Assembly (NCBI GenBank): GCA_963921825.1
Contig: OY997596.1
Coordinates: 61,392,754 to 61,456,753 of the forward strand
Reading direction: 5' to 3'
DNA: 64,000 nucleotides
Source of the DNA: Erodium maritimum
Lineage: Eukaryota; Streptophyta; Magnoliopsida; Geraniales; Geraniaceae
Positions 44,787 through 57,300 of the stretch are shown piece by piece. The first letter of the stretch is position 1. Each line of letters begins with the position of its first letter. Position numbers and translations under genes: made by a program. The notes beneath the pieces were generated by a model, which was not told the DNA's origin, ran no database searches, and saw only the letters and a list, made by a program, of their open reading frames with translations.

Positions 44787-45240
44787 GTTTTTTTTTAATT
44801 GTAACAAAATAAGTTGTAATTTGTAGATTTCTGTTAGTCCTATAAAAATACCACGGAACTTATATTTTTTTTTTACAGAATGAAATCGGTACTAACTATT
44901 GCACGATATGAGATATGAGTTATCGTCTTATTGTTTTCGATGAGATTCGAGTCCCATCTTGCCTGCTTAAGCGGTTATAAATCGGCCAAAACCTCCCTGG
45001 TGGTGGTGGACACCATGTTTAAGTTTTTATTTTATTTTTATTTTTTAGGGATAATTGTAACAAAATAAGATGTAATTTGTAGAATTTTTGTTAGTCCTAT
45101 AAAACTACCACGAACTTGTCTTCACAAAATTAAATCGGTACGTTCTATTGTATGATATGAGATATGAGTTATCGTCTTATCGTTTTCAATCAGATTCGAG
45201 TCCCATCTCGCCCCCTTAAGCGGTTATAAATAGGCCAACC
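44761..45240. repeat. ~235-bp tandem duplication over the dehydrin stop codon
   Basis: TCCCTGGTGG...CACCATGTTTAAG at 44761-44786 recurs at 44994-45022 with one extra TGG. The following 200 bp are also duplicated (TTAGTCCTATAAAA, GATATGAGTTATCGTCTTAT, TTAAGCGGTTATAAAT). The copy duplicates the last eight codons and stop into the 3' region. Confidence 0.9.
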
Positions 45241-45760
45241 ACCTTATTTTGCCCGACTTGATCCATCGGGCGAGAAAACTTTTGTGCCTCGACGAGGCAA
45301 CTACATCCTCGACTCTAGGGGTGAAACCACCTTGTACTCAAGGTTTTCTGACGTATGAAAACTTGGTCTAATGATATAAGGGTCTTAGGTAATTACAAAG
45401 GAACCTGAGTTCAAACCTCGATGGGAACACTTAAGTTTTTCTTTTGCTTCCTCCCCTGCTCGATTTTGTTGTCGGTGAGATTTGAATTACGATCAATTCT
45501 CGTCTTCCAACGGTCGGGTACCTTATTTCGCCCGACTTGATCAAACATGTGAGCAAAATTCTCGGCCTCAAAGACGAGCTGTTACAAATCTATCGACCGC
45601 CTTATTCTGCCCGACTTGATCAAACGGGTGAGCGAAATCCCGTACCCCAACGACAGCTAGTAAGTAAGACGCGTCCCAAGCGATTTTGGCAACATTGGGT
45701 TGATAGACCGCCCGACTCAACCAGATCGCATCAACCGTGGTTTTGAACAATTAGCGACAC
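45240..45760. repeat. Degenerate repeats and possible SINE piece
   Basis: CCTTATTTTGCCCGACTTGATC and kin recur near 45241, 45520 and 45599, with related CCGCCCGACTCAACCAGATC near 45706. Between them, 45361-45430 has TTGGTCTAATGATA and GAGTTCAAACCTC, which resemble the A and B boxes of a tRNA-derived SINE. No gene seen. Confidence 0.45.
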
Positions 45761-46065
45761 AAAAAAGGCCTTATGTTTTGGTCACATATCATTTACTTAG
45801 CATCCCATAGTGACCAATACTTTAAGGTAACTTATTGTTCATGACCACTACATAAGGCGGGTTATTACCCAAAAATAAATAACAATTGTAGACTTCCAAA
45901 CTAATTAACATTGTGAAGCATCACTTAAGAGTCCAAACATGAACTCAACTTACAATCCATGAATAAGCTATGGAAGAGAAAAATCTGAGCTCTTAGGTAC
46001 ATCCAGATCTTAGTAATAATATTCAGTAAAAACAATAAGGATCTGGAGCTTGTTTGTTAGAAATA

Positions 46066-49000
46066 TCACGATTCGATCCACGTCAACGTTCCGACGATCA
46101 AAAACTTGCTCGGGAGCTCACCGCCGGATGGTGCAAGATACGTAATTTTCCGTCTGTTAATGTATAGATACAATTAGATTAATTGACTCAGAAATCATAT
46201 GAATGTAACGAGTTGTCAATGTCTAGTGTTCAAACCTCTGAACGTCGACCTCGGTGATGTAGATGAAACCGGCTACATTGCTGCATAATAAACACATGGG
46301 AAGTAACTTGTTACAGTCCCAGACTTGGACCGAGTTATGGATAGGTTGAGAGTTCAATTGACGAGACAACTCGAGATCAGTTAGCTAAGCAAATCGATAC
46401 TCTCCACCAAGTTGGTATAATTTAATGGGATAATGGCAAAAAAGTACCTTGAAGTATTCACTTTTTGCAACTTGTAGCACTCTTCTTTGACAATTGCAAA
46501 AAAAATGTCATGAACTAGTCTTTTTGTTGCAATTTGTGTAAATTTGTTTCGAATAGACAATTTTACCCAAATTTAAATATAAAAATAATGATAATTAAAG
46601 AGCAAAAAATCCAAAATTTCATCCCTTGAATTTCTTACCCTTCGTAGGGTACAAAAGGGGGAGAAAATTGAGAGATGGAAAATTGGATTTTTGTTTTTTA
46701 GTTATTATTTTTAAATCTGAATTGTAAGGGTGAAATCATCCGTTTAATACAAATTGCGACCAAGAGAAGGGTACAGAGTACTATTTAAAATTATCAAAGA
46801 AGAGGGCTACAAGTTGCAAAAATTGAATACCTGAAGGTACTTTTTTTTTGTAATAATCCCTAATCTAATCATTGTTACTTCTAAACTGATAACCTAGTAA
46901 ATAACACTTTAATAACATAACACGATTAATGTCTTTTTCTAATGATTACCTTGAAATGATTTGATCAGGCTCCTTGGCAAATGAAACAGCAAGAACCAAA
47001 TGGAGCAAGTCCGGAGTGATATTGACGGGAACTAGTCTTGTAGGGTCTGCAGCAGGCTGTGCACCGATAGGTAGAGCAGATGCTGGGGCCTGAGGTCCGC
47101 CACCAATTCGATAGACAGACAAATCACTGAAATTTGCTACATTGGCGTGTGGCGAGAGATCGTTTGTGAGGCCATAGAAGTATTCCTGAAAAAACACAAA
47201 TGGTGGTAACATGTTCAAAGATCTCAAATTGATAATTAAAAAAGGGACCATTGCAAAAAAGTACCCTGAGGTATTCACTATTTGCATCTTGTAGCCCTCT
47301 TCTTTGGTAAGTGCAAAAAGTACCCCGAACTTGTCTTGTTGTTGCAATTTCTTGATAAAATGACAATCTTACCTTTATAATTTAGATTGAAAAATAATAA
47401 GTAAAAATTTGATTTTTTTTATCTTTTTCCTTTAATGATAATTTTTGAATTTAAATTTCGAAGTGAAAAATCGTCATTTTGAAACAAATTTATACAAAGT
47501 GCAATTAAAAGACAATTTCAGGGCATCCTTTTGCGATTATCAAAGGAGAGGACTACAAAATTGCAAAAAAATGGATTTTGCATTATCACTTTATTTAAGA
47601 AACATTAAGTAGCTATTTACCCTTATCCGGTAACTTCTCGATTTGTGACGGAATTTTGCATTCCTGGATACAACGCCACCTGACTTCTGAAGTTTCACAA
47701 CATCCAAGTTAGGCTTGTTCCTCAATACATCCCTGAGCATGCTGTAAAGTTTTTCCTGAAGAAACGATACATGAATAAGCAAAATAAGGAGAATTTTAAA
47801 ACAAACAATCTACTAATTCAAATATCATTCATGAGCCTGAATAATAAGAAAATAATTTAATTTACACCATTTTAAATTTAACATGAAAAAATGGGTGAAG
47901 GTATTTACCTGGCCCAGAACCAAGACAACATTTGCACTAAATGTATCTATTGCATGGAGCAGCAACTGCAACAAATTACCGAGCAAAGAAGACCATCAAA
48001 CAATAAATAGAAAACGGTTGACACAATAAGAGTATTTGCAAACTAAGTAGGGATAATTGCAAAAAAGTACCTTGAGGTACTCACTTTGTGCAACTTGTAC
48101 CTTGTTCTTTGGTAATAGCGAAAAAATACCTTGAACTTTAAATATAAATAGGCTAAAAGCGTCATTTTATACAAATTGCAACAAAAAGACAAGTTCGAGG
48201 TACTTTTTTTTTGCAAGTAGCCAAGAAAAGGGCTACCTCAGGATACCTTTTTGCAATTATCCCAACTAAGTATTGACATCCAAACCGTAATCTATGAGAG
48301 GCTTTAGAAGTCAAGTACCTCGTATCCTACACCTTCTATCCACCCCATAGTGTTGATCACCATGCCTGCAGCTCGAGATTCAGAGTTTCCTGCGAATTGT
48401 CTTTCCAATGTTTGGGAAAGCTCCTTCACAAGTACTTTGTATAACTCTACATTGGCGCTGCAAAGCAATAAATCTTGGAGAAACTAATAAGAGACGTCAA
48501 CTTAGTTTGAATCGAACAGACGAGTATATAGTGGAATCAGATATGAGAAACGACTCGATAGGTCAAGGATATGTCATGCTCATTACCTAGGAGTTGTGTG
48601 GCCATAGTAGTGAACTAGGGGAATTTCAAGAGGAATTCCTTCCACCGGATCAATGGGCATTTCGATCGGAGTAGCAGCAATGCATCCAGGTATCGTGATA
48701 GATCCTTGACCGATATCCAAGTCCACGAACGTAGGTTTCCAACCCTGTTTAGCGGCCCAACTAAGAAGCATCCTTGACAAGGTACTCTTTCCACAATCCG
48801 TAGGCCCAACAACAATAACTCTGGGTCCCTGTAATAACAAAATATAGTACAAATTGGCATAAAACATATCATCGAACAAACAATTTGATAGGGATTCCAC
48901 GAGGATTCTGTTGACAGACATATGATTACTTCATAGAAACATATCATCGAACAAACAATTCTAATGAAATCATAATGAACTGTGCACTTAAAGCAATATA

Positions 49001-50000
49001 GGATACTGATATCAGTGAATCTAAGGATCTTATCTTCCGGAGCAGGTGTGGGTGGATATTAGGTTAGGAATTAGACTAAGTCAATACATGTTTATTCGAG
49101 CTGTCTATAAAAGAACAGCGTACAATTCATGTTTATATAAGGAAGGATATAACTGTATAATAAGCTAGGGAGTAAATTTTTGCTTCTTTGCACCACTTTG
49201 CCTTTTTTTGAGCACTTGATAGGTTACACAAGCATTTGCTTACTTTAAATTATGAGAAAAGGTGAACATTTGGCTAATGCGAATAGAGGTACTCCAACTA
49301 CTTTATACTTGGACACAAATAAAAATGGCGCCTTCAAGACTGATTACAGCCAAGAGACAGAACTAGTAGAAATAATCAACCTATATATTCACCATTCCAT
49401 ACCTGAGAAGCAACTGGGTCCGTGGAGGGAGAGGCTTTGGCACGGTTTCTTCGTCCCTCCAATACAGCATGCACATTTACATAACTAATCATGGGTGTCT
49501 AAGAAAAGCAAGAATTGCAAAACCAAATCAGTCATTCAAAACTTAAATCAAATTCCACTATTATGGCAATACACAAGATACCCACCTCGTCTGCAGTATA
49601 ATCTGTTTCAGTAGTAACATCCATCTCAATTGTGGCGCCATACCAAGTAAACACCTAAAACCCAACAAAACCCAGCTCATATATATCCTCAAATTAGATT
49701 AAACGACACCTTTTTAGTCTAAAATTCAGAATTCAAAGCTCAGTTGAAGAACCAAGAAGGATTGTAAATTACAGCAAACTTGAGGCGAGGAGTGAAGGTC
49801 AGCCAGATTTCAGGGGGAAGCTCGGTGCCGTAGATCTCGGCAGTTCCACTGAGGAGGCGGAGGCGGAGAGGGGTGTCATTGGCGACCTCGATCCTGAGCT
49901 CGCTCTCTTTGTCCAGTTTGACCTGCTTTACATTGGACCCAGCTGGCGGACCACCGCCCATGGGCGCTGGAGTACCCATGGCTGCGCCGCCAAACGACAT
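46066..50000 (-). CDS. CLPS: CLP1-type mRNA cleavage/polyadenylation factor
   Basis: Homologue of yeast and human CLP1, a nuclear P-loop protein of the pre-mRNA 3'-end cleavage complex; human CLP1 is also an RNA 5'-kinase. Ten exons (50000-49773, 49654-49586, 49498-49403, 48828-48587, 48457-48319, 47965-47909, 47755-47621, 47185-46950, 46280-46236, 46153-46066) give 444 aa, the normal plant length. The N-terminal domain has ELRIEVANDTPLRLRLLSG and WLTFTPRLKFAVFTWYG. The Walker A loop is GPTDCGKST (139-147). DLDIGQGS and PLVHYYGH follow. The C-terminus is ELPSKFLIVGTLTWIES. Kinase activity in plants is not settled. A long leader intron precedes the ATG, and three introns hold family C MITEs. 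Confidence 0.95.
46427..46860. mobile_element. Mutator-like MITE, family C, 9-bp TSD
   Basis: Ends GGGATAATGGCAAAAAAGTA and TTTGTAATAATCCC; flanks TAATTTAAT (46418-46426) and TAATCTAAT (46861-46869), 8 of 9 the same. It lies in CLP1 intron 8. Confidence 0.8.
47243..47590. mobile_element. Family C MITE in CLP1 intron 7
   Basis: CATTGCAAAAAAGTACCCTG at the left and GAGGACTACAAAATTGCAAA at the right. The arms are shorter and worn. No target duplication seen. Confidence 0.6.
48050..48263. mobile_element. Mutator-like MITE, short family C, 9-bp TSD
   Basis: A 214-bp copy with ends GGGATAATTGCAAAAAAGTA and TTTTTGCAATTATCCC. The flanking AACTAAGTA is perfect (48041-48049, 48264-48272). It lies in CLP1 intron 5. 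Confidence 0.85.
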
Positions 50001-50399
50001 GAAGGAAGGAGCAGTAGGACTGAGAGTGCGGTGCGAAGAAGAAAGGTCTGATGCCTGGAGCGCCAGAGAGGAAAGATTATGGTTATTTGAAACGGAGGTG
50101 TGTTTTCTCTAAATATTTCACTGCTTATACTAGGATACAACCAACTATCCAAGCTCCACAACTATCTGATGAGTAATGTAAAGAACACAGAGGTATTCAA
50201 AATCACAGCAACTTCATACAAGATTTGACGTATATAACAAGAAGAAAACCAAATAGAAGGAAGCTAAAAAGTGCAATTTGATATTTTTAGATGGAGACCC
50301 TAATGAAGAAGAGATTAAACACTAAGTAAAGGCCAACCACCAGAGCTCATGAAAGACAATCCAAGGTCAAGTTTTTCTTAGCTTATCAGATACCCTTTA

Positions 50400-50775
50400 C
50401 ATTTCCATAAAACCCACTTAGTTTCGTGCTTTGCCTATGCAAAAAACCCCCACAAAACCATGAAATTGATAGCTTTAACAAAGAAAAACACAACATCAAA
50501 TCAAAGCAAATGAAATGTGGTACTCGACAGTTGACATACACTGCAACAAGAGAATTAACAAAAAGAAACACAAAATAGTGCAAATTTCATACTTCCACTT
50601 AGTTTCGTGCTCTGCGTATGCAAAAAAAATCTCATAAAACCGTGAAATGGATAGGTTTAATGAAAAAAACATGACATCAAATCACAGGAAACGAAATGTG
50701 GTACTTGACAGTATCATATACATTACAACAGGAGAATTAACAAACAGAAACGCAATATAATGCAAATTTCATATT
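50400..50775. repeat. 181-bp tandem duplication in CLP1 leader intron
   Basis: ACTTAGTTTCGTGCT at 50416 and again at 50597 opens two copies. Both carry CGAAATGTGGTACT/TGAAATGTGGTACT, GAGAATTAACAAA and TGCAAATTTCATA. Confidence 0.85.
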
Positions 50776-50849
50776 TTTTATTCAGACCCAAATGATAGAT
50801 GGATCGAACGCCAGGTAATGACCCAATAACCAGAACTGATTCAGGACAA

Positions 50850-51515
50850 TCCAAGCTCAACTTTTGACCATCGTCCTTAAATTTTCAATGAAACCCCAAC
50901 CTAGCTATTGGCTTGTTTATGCTCAATTGCACAATAGGAAAGCGAAGGCGTTGAGCTAGCGAGAGCTCATAACCCAGAAAAGTTCCATAAATCATTAACA
51001 TTACAAGCTTACTTTTGATAATCACCATAAATTTTCAATTAAAACCCAGTCTATCTCTTGGCTTGTTGAAGCTCAACTGCACAATTAGAGAGTGGAGACA
51101 TTGAGCTAGCGAGAGCTCAGAACCCAGAAAAGTCCCATGAATCATTAACATTACAAGCTTATTTTTACAAACACCATTAAACTTCCAATCAAAACCCAAC
51201 CTAGCTCTTGGATTGTTGAAGCTCAACTCCACAATTAGAAAGCGGAGACATTGAGCTAGCGAGAGCTCAAAACCCATAAAATTTCCACTAATCATCAACA
51301 TTACAAGTTTCGATTTTTCCAAATTCCCAAATGTCCTAAAGATGCAGAAATCAAAATCCAAGCTCAACTTTTCACAAACACCCTCAAATTTTCAATCAAA
51401 ACCCAACCTAGTTCTCGGGTTGTTGAAGCTCAGCTGCACAATGGGAACGCGAAGACACTAAGCTAGCGAGAGCTCAGAACCCAGAAAAGTTCCATGAATC
51501 GTTAAAATTGCAAGC
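50850..51515. repeat. Four ~150-bp tandem repeats in CLP1 leader intron
   Basis: The core AGCTAGCGAGAGCTCA recurs near 50954, 51104, 51254 and 51461, each with AACCCAGAAAAGT-CCATGAATC-like text after it and TGTTGAAGCTCA before it. The last gap is about 60 bp longer. Confidence 0.85.
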
Positions 51516-51878
51516 TTCAACAGAACCAAAAACTCAATTCTTCTGAAGATATGGAGATCCAAATCGTGTTCTTACCTGGCTTTTTGGTGGGTTCCGGCGA
51601 GTCTAGCAAGAGGGTTATGGCGCGCGACGGCGACTGAGAAGCTCCTCTTCTTCGGTTCCGATCGAAGAAGAGAAACACGCGGTACGCTTGGCCGTTCAAC
51701 TCCTGGAATGTACCGTCGTTTCAAAGCTTAGCCCAATGTCTACTAATGGGCCAAAGCTGGCCTGAAAAGTCCAGTGGGCCCAACTGAGAGCTTGGGCTGT
51801 ATGTGAAGGAATGATTATAAACCTCAAGTCTAGCCCAACTCAACACACTTAAACTTTTTATTTAATGTTAGACGATAA

Positions 51879-52201
51879 GACCGTCCATAATGGAGGCCAA
51901 GAAACAAAAAATTAAGGTCGGATTCAGTCGATTCTGTAGTGGAAGGTCGGATTCGATGGGACGGATTTACATGTGTAAGAAGAATATTCGTTGAGGGAGG
52001 AGAGAGAATCGGCGAAGGAGAAGAGAGACAAAGAGAAGAACGAATTGGAGGAGAGAGATTCGACGTCGATGAATCTACAAACTCAGGAGAGAGAGAATCG
52101 AAAGGAGAAAGAAAATCGGTGACGACACATCAACTTTTCTTTTTGTTTTGCTCCTTTCGACGCCGAATCGACGTGTGGAATCGATTCCATTGTGGACGGT
52201 C
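51879..52201. mobile_element. Tourist-like (PIF/Harbinger) MITE, TAA TSD
   Basis: Ends GACCGTCCATAATGGA and TCCATTGTGGACGGTC; TAA on both sides (51876-51878, 52202-52204). It is the close sibling of 19667-20020. Confidence 0.85.
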
Positions 52202-52204
52202 TAA

Positions 52205-53059
52205 CACATTTTTAAATAATATCTCCTTTAATGTCAAGGAGTGTTGTTGGTACCGATTAGTTTTTCGCAAAAAAAATGGAGAGGTCAAGCAATATTTAAC
52301 AAAAATCGTCATTTTCAAAAATTACATAAAAGGTTTAGATACGTTTTTTTTGTTTTTTTTGATAAAGAGCATCACGTTACCACTAACAAATTGTTCGTTG
52401 GTGTGTGTTTGATTCTTAGTTCCCGGATGGCGTCGTATGTGGTGACTCTTTTCCGTCCTTCTTGTTTCTCCATCTTCTTAGACCGTTGTTTTTTGTCCTC
52501 TTTTTCATCGAGTCTTGTGATTGCTTGTTCACAAATAACTTTTAGGGTCATTTTACCCTCCCAAGTAACAATGAGACGTTTTATGCTCAACTTCTTTAAA
52601 GTCGACCGATTCATCTTTTTTGGCCTCCTGTGATAATATTAATTAATTTGATGTTTTGAGTGGACCGATTCATTTGCTTCAGGTGATCCGACAATTTTTC
52701 TGATAAATTATAGTGTCAGATCATCACAATAGGATTAGATCGACAATCTAATTAGACGAAAAATAGGAAAAAGTTGGGTCTTATTCGTGGGATGAGATGA
52801 GCCGAAAATATATTTAAATAATTTGATGGCACGTGGCGATTCTCCATAAGAGAATCGAACATTAGATACAATAGAAGATTGACGAATTCTAGACTTTCTT
52901 CGCAGTCGAAGTGCACAAATCGTGATTTTTTTTTCCCGAAAAACTGCCAAATCAACGTCTCGTATTTAACGAGTAAAAGACCCACTGTGAAAGGTCTTAA
53001 TTCACGTTTTTCTTTCTCGAAATCCACACTATTTTGTGAATACTTTCATGGGGGGTTCC
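52205..53059. other. Intergenic, no supported gene
   Basis: Overlapping open frames on both strands (52241-52633 +, 52372-52614 -, 52752-53027 -) show no domain and no agreement on frame. They may be relics. Nothing else recognised. Confidence 0.4.
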
Positions 53060-53062
53060 TTA

Positions 53063-54187
53063 GAGCATGTACAACAGACCGGTCCAGATCGAACCCCGAG
53101 TCCTGGCTCGTGTTTTTGCGGGATGCGAGCCGTCCCGTTGTGGGACGTTTTTTTTGCGTCCCGCAAAAACACGGGACGGTCCGCGGCTCGTGTCTGGCGT
53201 CCCGTGTTAACGGGACTCGGGACATGCATCCCGGGTCGCATGATTGCTCGACACATGTCTTTTTTTAAAAATACATAAAATCACATTTAACTAAATATGA
53301 TTGGTCTACTCACAATACGGGACCCTATCTGAGACTAGGGGTGTTCGCGGTCGATTTAACCAACCATTACATAGATTTTGTGAACCAACCGAAAACTTCA
53401 CCGGTGTAATTTTTTGCAACCACCACCGCCACCACAAAACACTACTCCGGTTGGTTTTCACCCGAATAAATTTCGGTTGGTTACCAGTTTGAAAACGGAC
53501 CAACCAATTGATTGAGCCTACTAGTTAGGCCCAAACTTTTCAACTCAAAGCCGATCAAAACAGAAAAGACAAGTATTTTCCAAAAAAAAATTAGGCTGAA
53601 AACTATTAAGGATGAATCAAGGAAGGCTTAAAGCACTTAACTTGGTCCATCCTCAATGGTCAAAAACACCCTACTACCATAAGTTTTATTGAATGTAATG
53701 GAACCGTTACAAAATGATTCAAATTGATTGAGAGATACAAAATGGTTTAAACTAAGCTATTAGAATCATTGATAGTTAATCTTCCTTCAAGTGTCTTACC
53801 TTCATATCCATGACTTTACAGTACCTATATTGAACAATAGCAACAAACTAAAACGGATTTGGATGGAACCCAACTCAAAGTTTCAGCCTATCTTGACCGG
53901 TCCAGTTCTAACCGGTTAATCGACGGTCCACCTATTCCAAAACCGGAATCCAACCAAAACGTCACTGGTTTGATACTTTTCCGACCGCCGCCGAAGCCAA
54001 ATCCGCCGGTTCCGGGTTCTCCGGGTTATTTTCCGGTTGGTTATGGTTGGTTTGGCCGATGATGGTTATTTTTGAACACCTCTATCTAAGACTCACCGCT
54101 ATGGAACACACTTTATGGCCTACGTCCCACCATTTTGTACAATTAACATACGGGACCCTAATCCGAACCATTGAGTTATACATGCTC
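53063..54187. mobile_element. Family L MITE interrupted by a hAT MITE
   Basis: The left end GAGCATGTACAACAG (after TTA) and the right end TTGAGTTATACATGCTC (before CTA) are inverted repeats. The GC-rich inner part has inverted CGTCCCGC/GCGGGACG text. The hAT-like element 53336-54084 splits it. The 53255-53320 part is an inverted match to 44025-44085. Confidence 0.6.
53336..54084. mobile_element. hAT-like MITE, 8-bp TSD, nested
   Basis: Ends TAGGGGTGTTC and GAACACCTCTA. The flanks TCTGAGAC (53328-53335) and TCTAAGAC (54085-54092) agree at 7 of 8 bases, an 8-bp hAT-type duplication. GGTTGGTT- and CCGG-rich ends; no transposase. Confidence 0.8.
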
Positions 54188-54189
54188 CT

Positions 54190-54361
54190 ATAATCAAATT
54201 AAAGGACCCAATAGGAGCCTTACACGTGGACCTTCATTCCTCGTCCTCACCCTTCTCTCACTCTCAGACACACTCTTCTCTGCTGTGTCGCAGAATCTCA
54301 ATCTCTCACACCTCTCGTCTTCTTCTTCGATCCGATTCCTGGTCGACTCGGTGCTGTGTAA
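54190..54361 (+). promoter_or_regulatory. IMPL2 5' region
   Basis: TC-rich leader (CTTCTCTCACTCTCAGACAC and similar) directly before the IMPL2 start. ACACGTGG near 54221 is a G-box-like motif. The transcription start is not placed. Confidence 0.4.
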
Positions 54362-57300
54362 ATGTCAACTCAGTCTCAGCTCCTCTCTCTTCCTCACTCT
54401 CAGCTTCTACGATCCCTCCCTTCCCTTCCAAATCAATCGATTACTCAGCTTCCAAGCAATCACCTCTCCTTCTCGTCCTCAGCCCTAAAATTTCCCCCAA
54501 TCCGTGGCCGGACCAGGTTCACTCCCGCAATGGCCTCCAATTCGAAGCTCTCTGGCGCCGGCGACGTCGTCCAGGTGGCGCTTAACGGCGACGAGCTCGA
54601 CCGTTTTGCCGCCGTGGGCAACAAGGTGGCTGACGCCGCCGGAGAGGTGATTCGTCAGTATTTCAGGAAGAAATTTGATATCATCGACAAAGAGGATCTG
54701 AGTATGTATCGTTTTCGAAATGTTGAGATTATCAGTCTCGAGTTTAGGATTTTTGATTCGTTCCGTGATTGAATGCATTTTTGCGGAGCTTGAGGAATTA
54801 TAGATTAGTCATGCATTGTTTGCTTAAACCTCTAATTTTCAAGTATTTTACTTGTTTTTTGTAATGAAATTTGATGATATGAGTTCCAATTTTCTCTTCC
54901 AAGACACAGTGAAGAAAATTTATATTATCGTGATTGATTTACCTGTTTCCGGGATGAAGATTGATAAGAAAATTCCTTATACTTCAATTTCATTGATATG
55001 ATTTCTAATAACTCCTCAAAAAAACTGTGATTGTCATGTCACTTTTTCTACTTGATTTGCCGCAGGTCCTGTAACAATTGCAGATCGGGCCGCAGAGGAA
55101 TGTATGATCTCCATCCTGTTAGAAAATTTTCCTTCTCATGCTGTGTAAGTATTGTGCATGAAATGAGCCTAGTAGTATAATCTTTTCAGCAAAACAATAT
55201 GATTACTCGTAGAATATTAGGGAATCACAATTAGTTTTCAAGTTTAAGTTTGTATTCCATCCGTCCCAAAATAAACGTCTCATTTTACTATTTGTAAATG
55301 TTAAGGATTCGATTATTAGTACTTGATATTCCAACATTTTCCATACGTGCTTTCATGTCCCCTGCTACTCAAGATGTTAAAACTAGTTGAAGGGATATTC
55401 TTCATAATTCATGGATAAATCACGAGTTGACACGTTCAGTTTGGTTGGACGGAGTATTATATTTCCACATATGCTTGAATAATTGAGCATCCTCTTAATT
55501 GATGTCAAAAGGAAAGGTGCATTTGCGTTCTTGTCTTTGCAGGTTATCTTACAAGACTTATATGTATACTTTGTTTTATCTCACTACCTTACCCAGGCCA
55601 GAAGCAAAAGATAACTGAAAGTTTAGTATATTTAAATTTATACTCCTTGGTAATTTCGGAGAATTCATTGCTTATATTCTTCTTCTCATGTAATTATAAA
55701 AGATTTATGTCACAGGTATGGAGAGGAGAACGGGTGGAGGTGTAAAGAAAAGTCCGCAGACTATGTATGGGTTTTAGATCCAATAGATGGAACAAAGAGT
55801 TTTATTACTGGTATTTCTCTTCTCTCTTGCCTTCTCATGGTTCGGAGCTGTAACGTTTTTGTCTGAATGTTGTATATGTCATTTCAGGCAAACCCTTATT
55901 TGGTACTCTCATTGCCTTGCTACACAAGGGTAAACCGGTGAGATCATTTATTACCTAACATGCTTGAAATAAAGAGTTAACTTTCTCCATGCACATGTTA
56001 TTTATATGGAAAAAATCTCATGTACATACTCACTTTGACCTTTTATTATCAATAACACCCCCTAAAGGTCGGTGTGTATCAATAACAAACTGTCACCTTT
56101 CACTATCTTAAATAACTCACTCTAAAGGCGGGTTTCGCATAAAAAAAAACCTGTTTCGGGGCGATACACCCCAATTTTTTGGCCGAAACCCCGATTTTTG
56201 AGTGGGTTTTTGATGATATCGAAAGGTGACAATGTGTTATTGATACGCAATGACCTTTACTGTGTGTTATTGGTAACAAAGGTCAAAGTGGGTGCGTTGA
56301 TGAAATTACCCCTATTTATTTTCATGTTTAAACGTGAGAGATGAGAAATAAGCTGCTAGGTGTAGTGATATGTTTTCAGCCTGTTATTTTAGGTTGTCTG
56401 AAACAACTTTTCATACTTTAATGTAGATGTAGTCTACTTAAAATGACAAGGATATTTCTTCAGATTCTTGGCATTATCGATCAACCCATTTTGAGAGAAA
56501 GATGGATTGGGATAATAGGAAGGAGAACTACATTGAATGGGCAAGAAGTGTCGACTCGTCCTTGTGCCGAACTATCACAGGCATATATGTATGTCTTCTG
56601 ATCTAGTTATTCTTATGGAATAAAAAGGCTCGTGGTGTAGGATTCGAGGCACTTGATCTTGATGACAACTGACAAGTATCTTGGCTGTTTGACAAAATAG
56701 CTATATGTTTTTTTCGTTTCCATTTTTAGGTACACTACAAGTCCTCATCTTTTTACGGGAGAAGCTGAAGAAGCATTTATCCGTGCTAGAAGCCAGGTTA
56801 GTGTACTTAAGTTGAATACATTTCTATATTAAACATTCTATCAGTAGTTAATTATCTGTAATCTAGAAAATTTACCATTATATTTGGTTTTCGGAAATAT
56901 CCGTTTATGGGAACACATTTAGTAACACTACTACTTTGGCTTTTGATTTGAGGTAACTCTAAGGCGAAAACCCGAAACTTGGAAAGTTAGATATGAAAAG
57001 TGGAAACTAATCATAGGCATATAGCCATTGGGCTGCAATTTTTGACGGTTGAGATTAAGTTTGGAACTTTCCAATGTTAAGTCACGCTTCCAAACATAAT
57101 TTGGGAACATCTCAGCTGTTGAAAAAACAAATCAATCCAATGGACACAGATGGTTTTCAGTTTTCATTCCAACCTTCGATTATTGTTTTTCTTTGATTCG
57201 CAATGCTTCAGCTTATTGTCAACCACACATAAATGTTAACTTTCTCTTATGTTCCTCTAATGCACAGGTGAAAGTTCCATTATATGGTTGTGACTGTTAC

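Larger units (their letters stand above)
50001..51720 (-). promoter_or_regulatory. CLP1 leader exons and 1.5-kb leader intron
   Basis: On the minus strand, CCAG|GTAAG at 51576/51575 is a strong donor and CTCCAG|GCAT at 50055/50054 a matching acceptor. This gives a non-coding first exon (start near 51700), a 1,521-bp intron and a 54-base second leader part before the ATG. The placement is from splice motifs only. Confidence 0.5.

Noticed and set aside
44426-44807. Antisense frames opposite the dehydrin-like gene
   Set aside because: GC-rich shadow frames of the real CDS; the sense frame has Y- and K-type motifs.
46946-47366. Long minus-strand frames continuing from CLP1 exon 8
   Set aside because: The upstream part is intron and family C MITE; the acceptor at 47186 sets the true exon edge.
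51517-51699. 60-codon minus-strand frame before CLP1
   Set aside because: It fits better as a non-coding leader exon: a strong donor at 51576 interrupts it and the CLP1 ATG follows after the leader intron.
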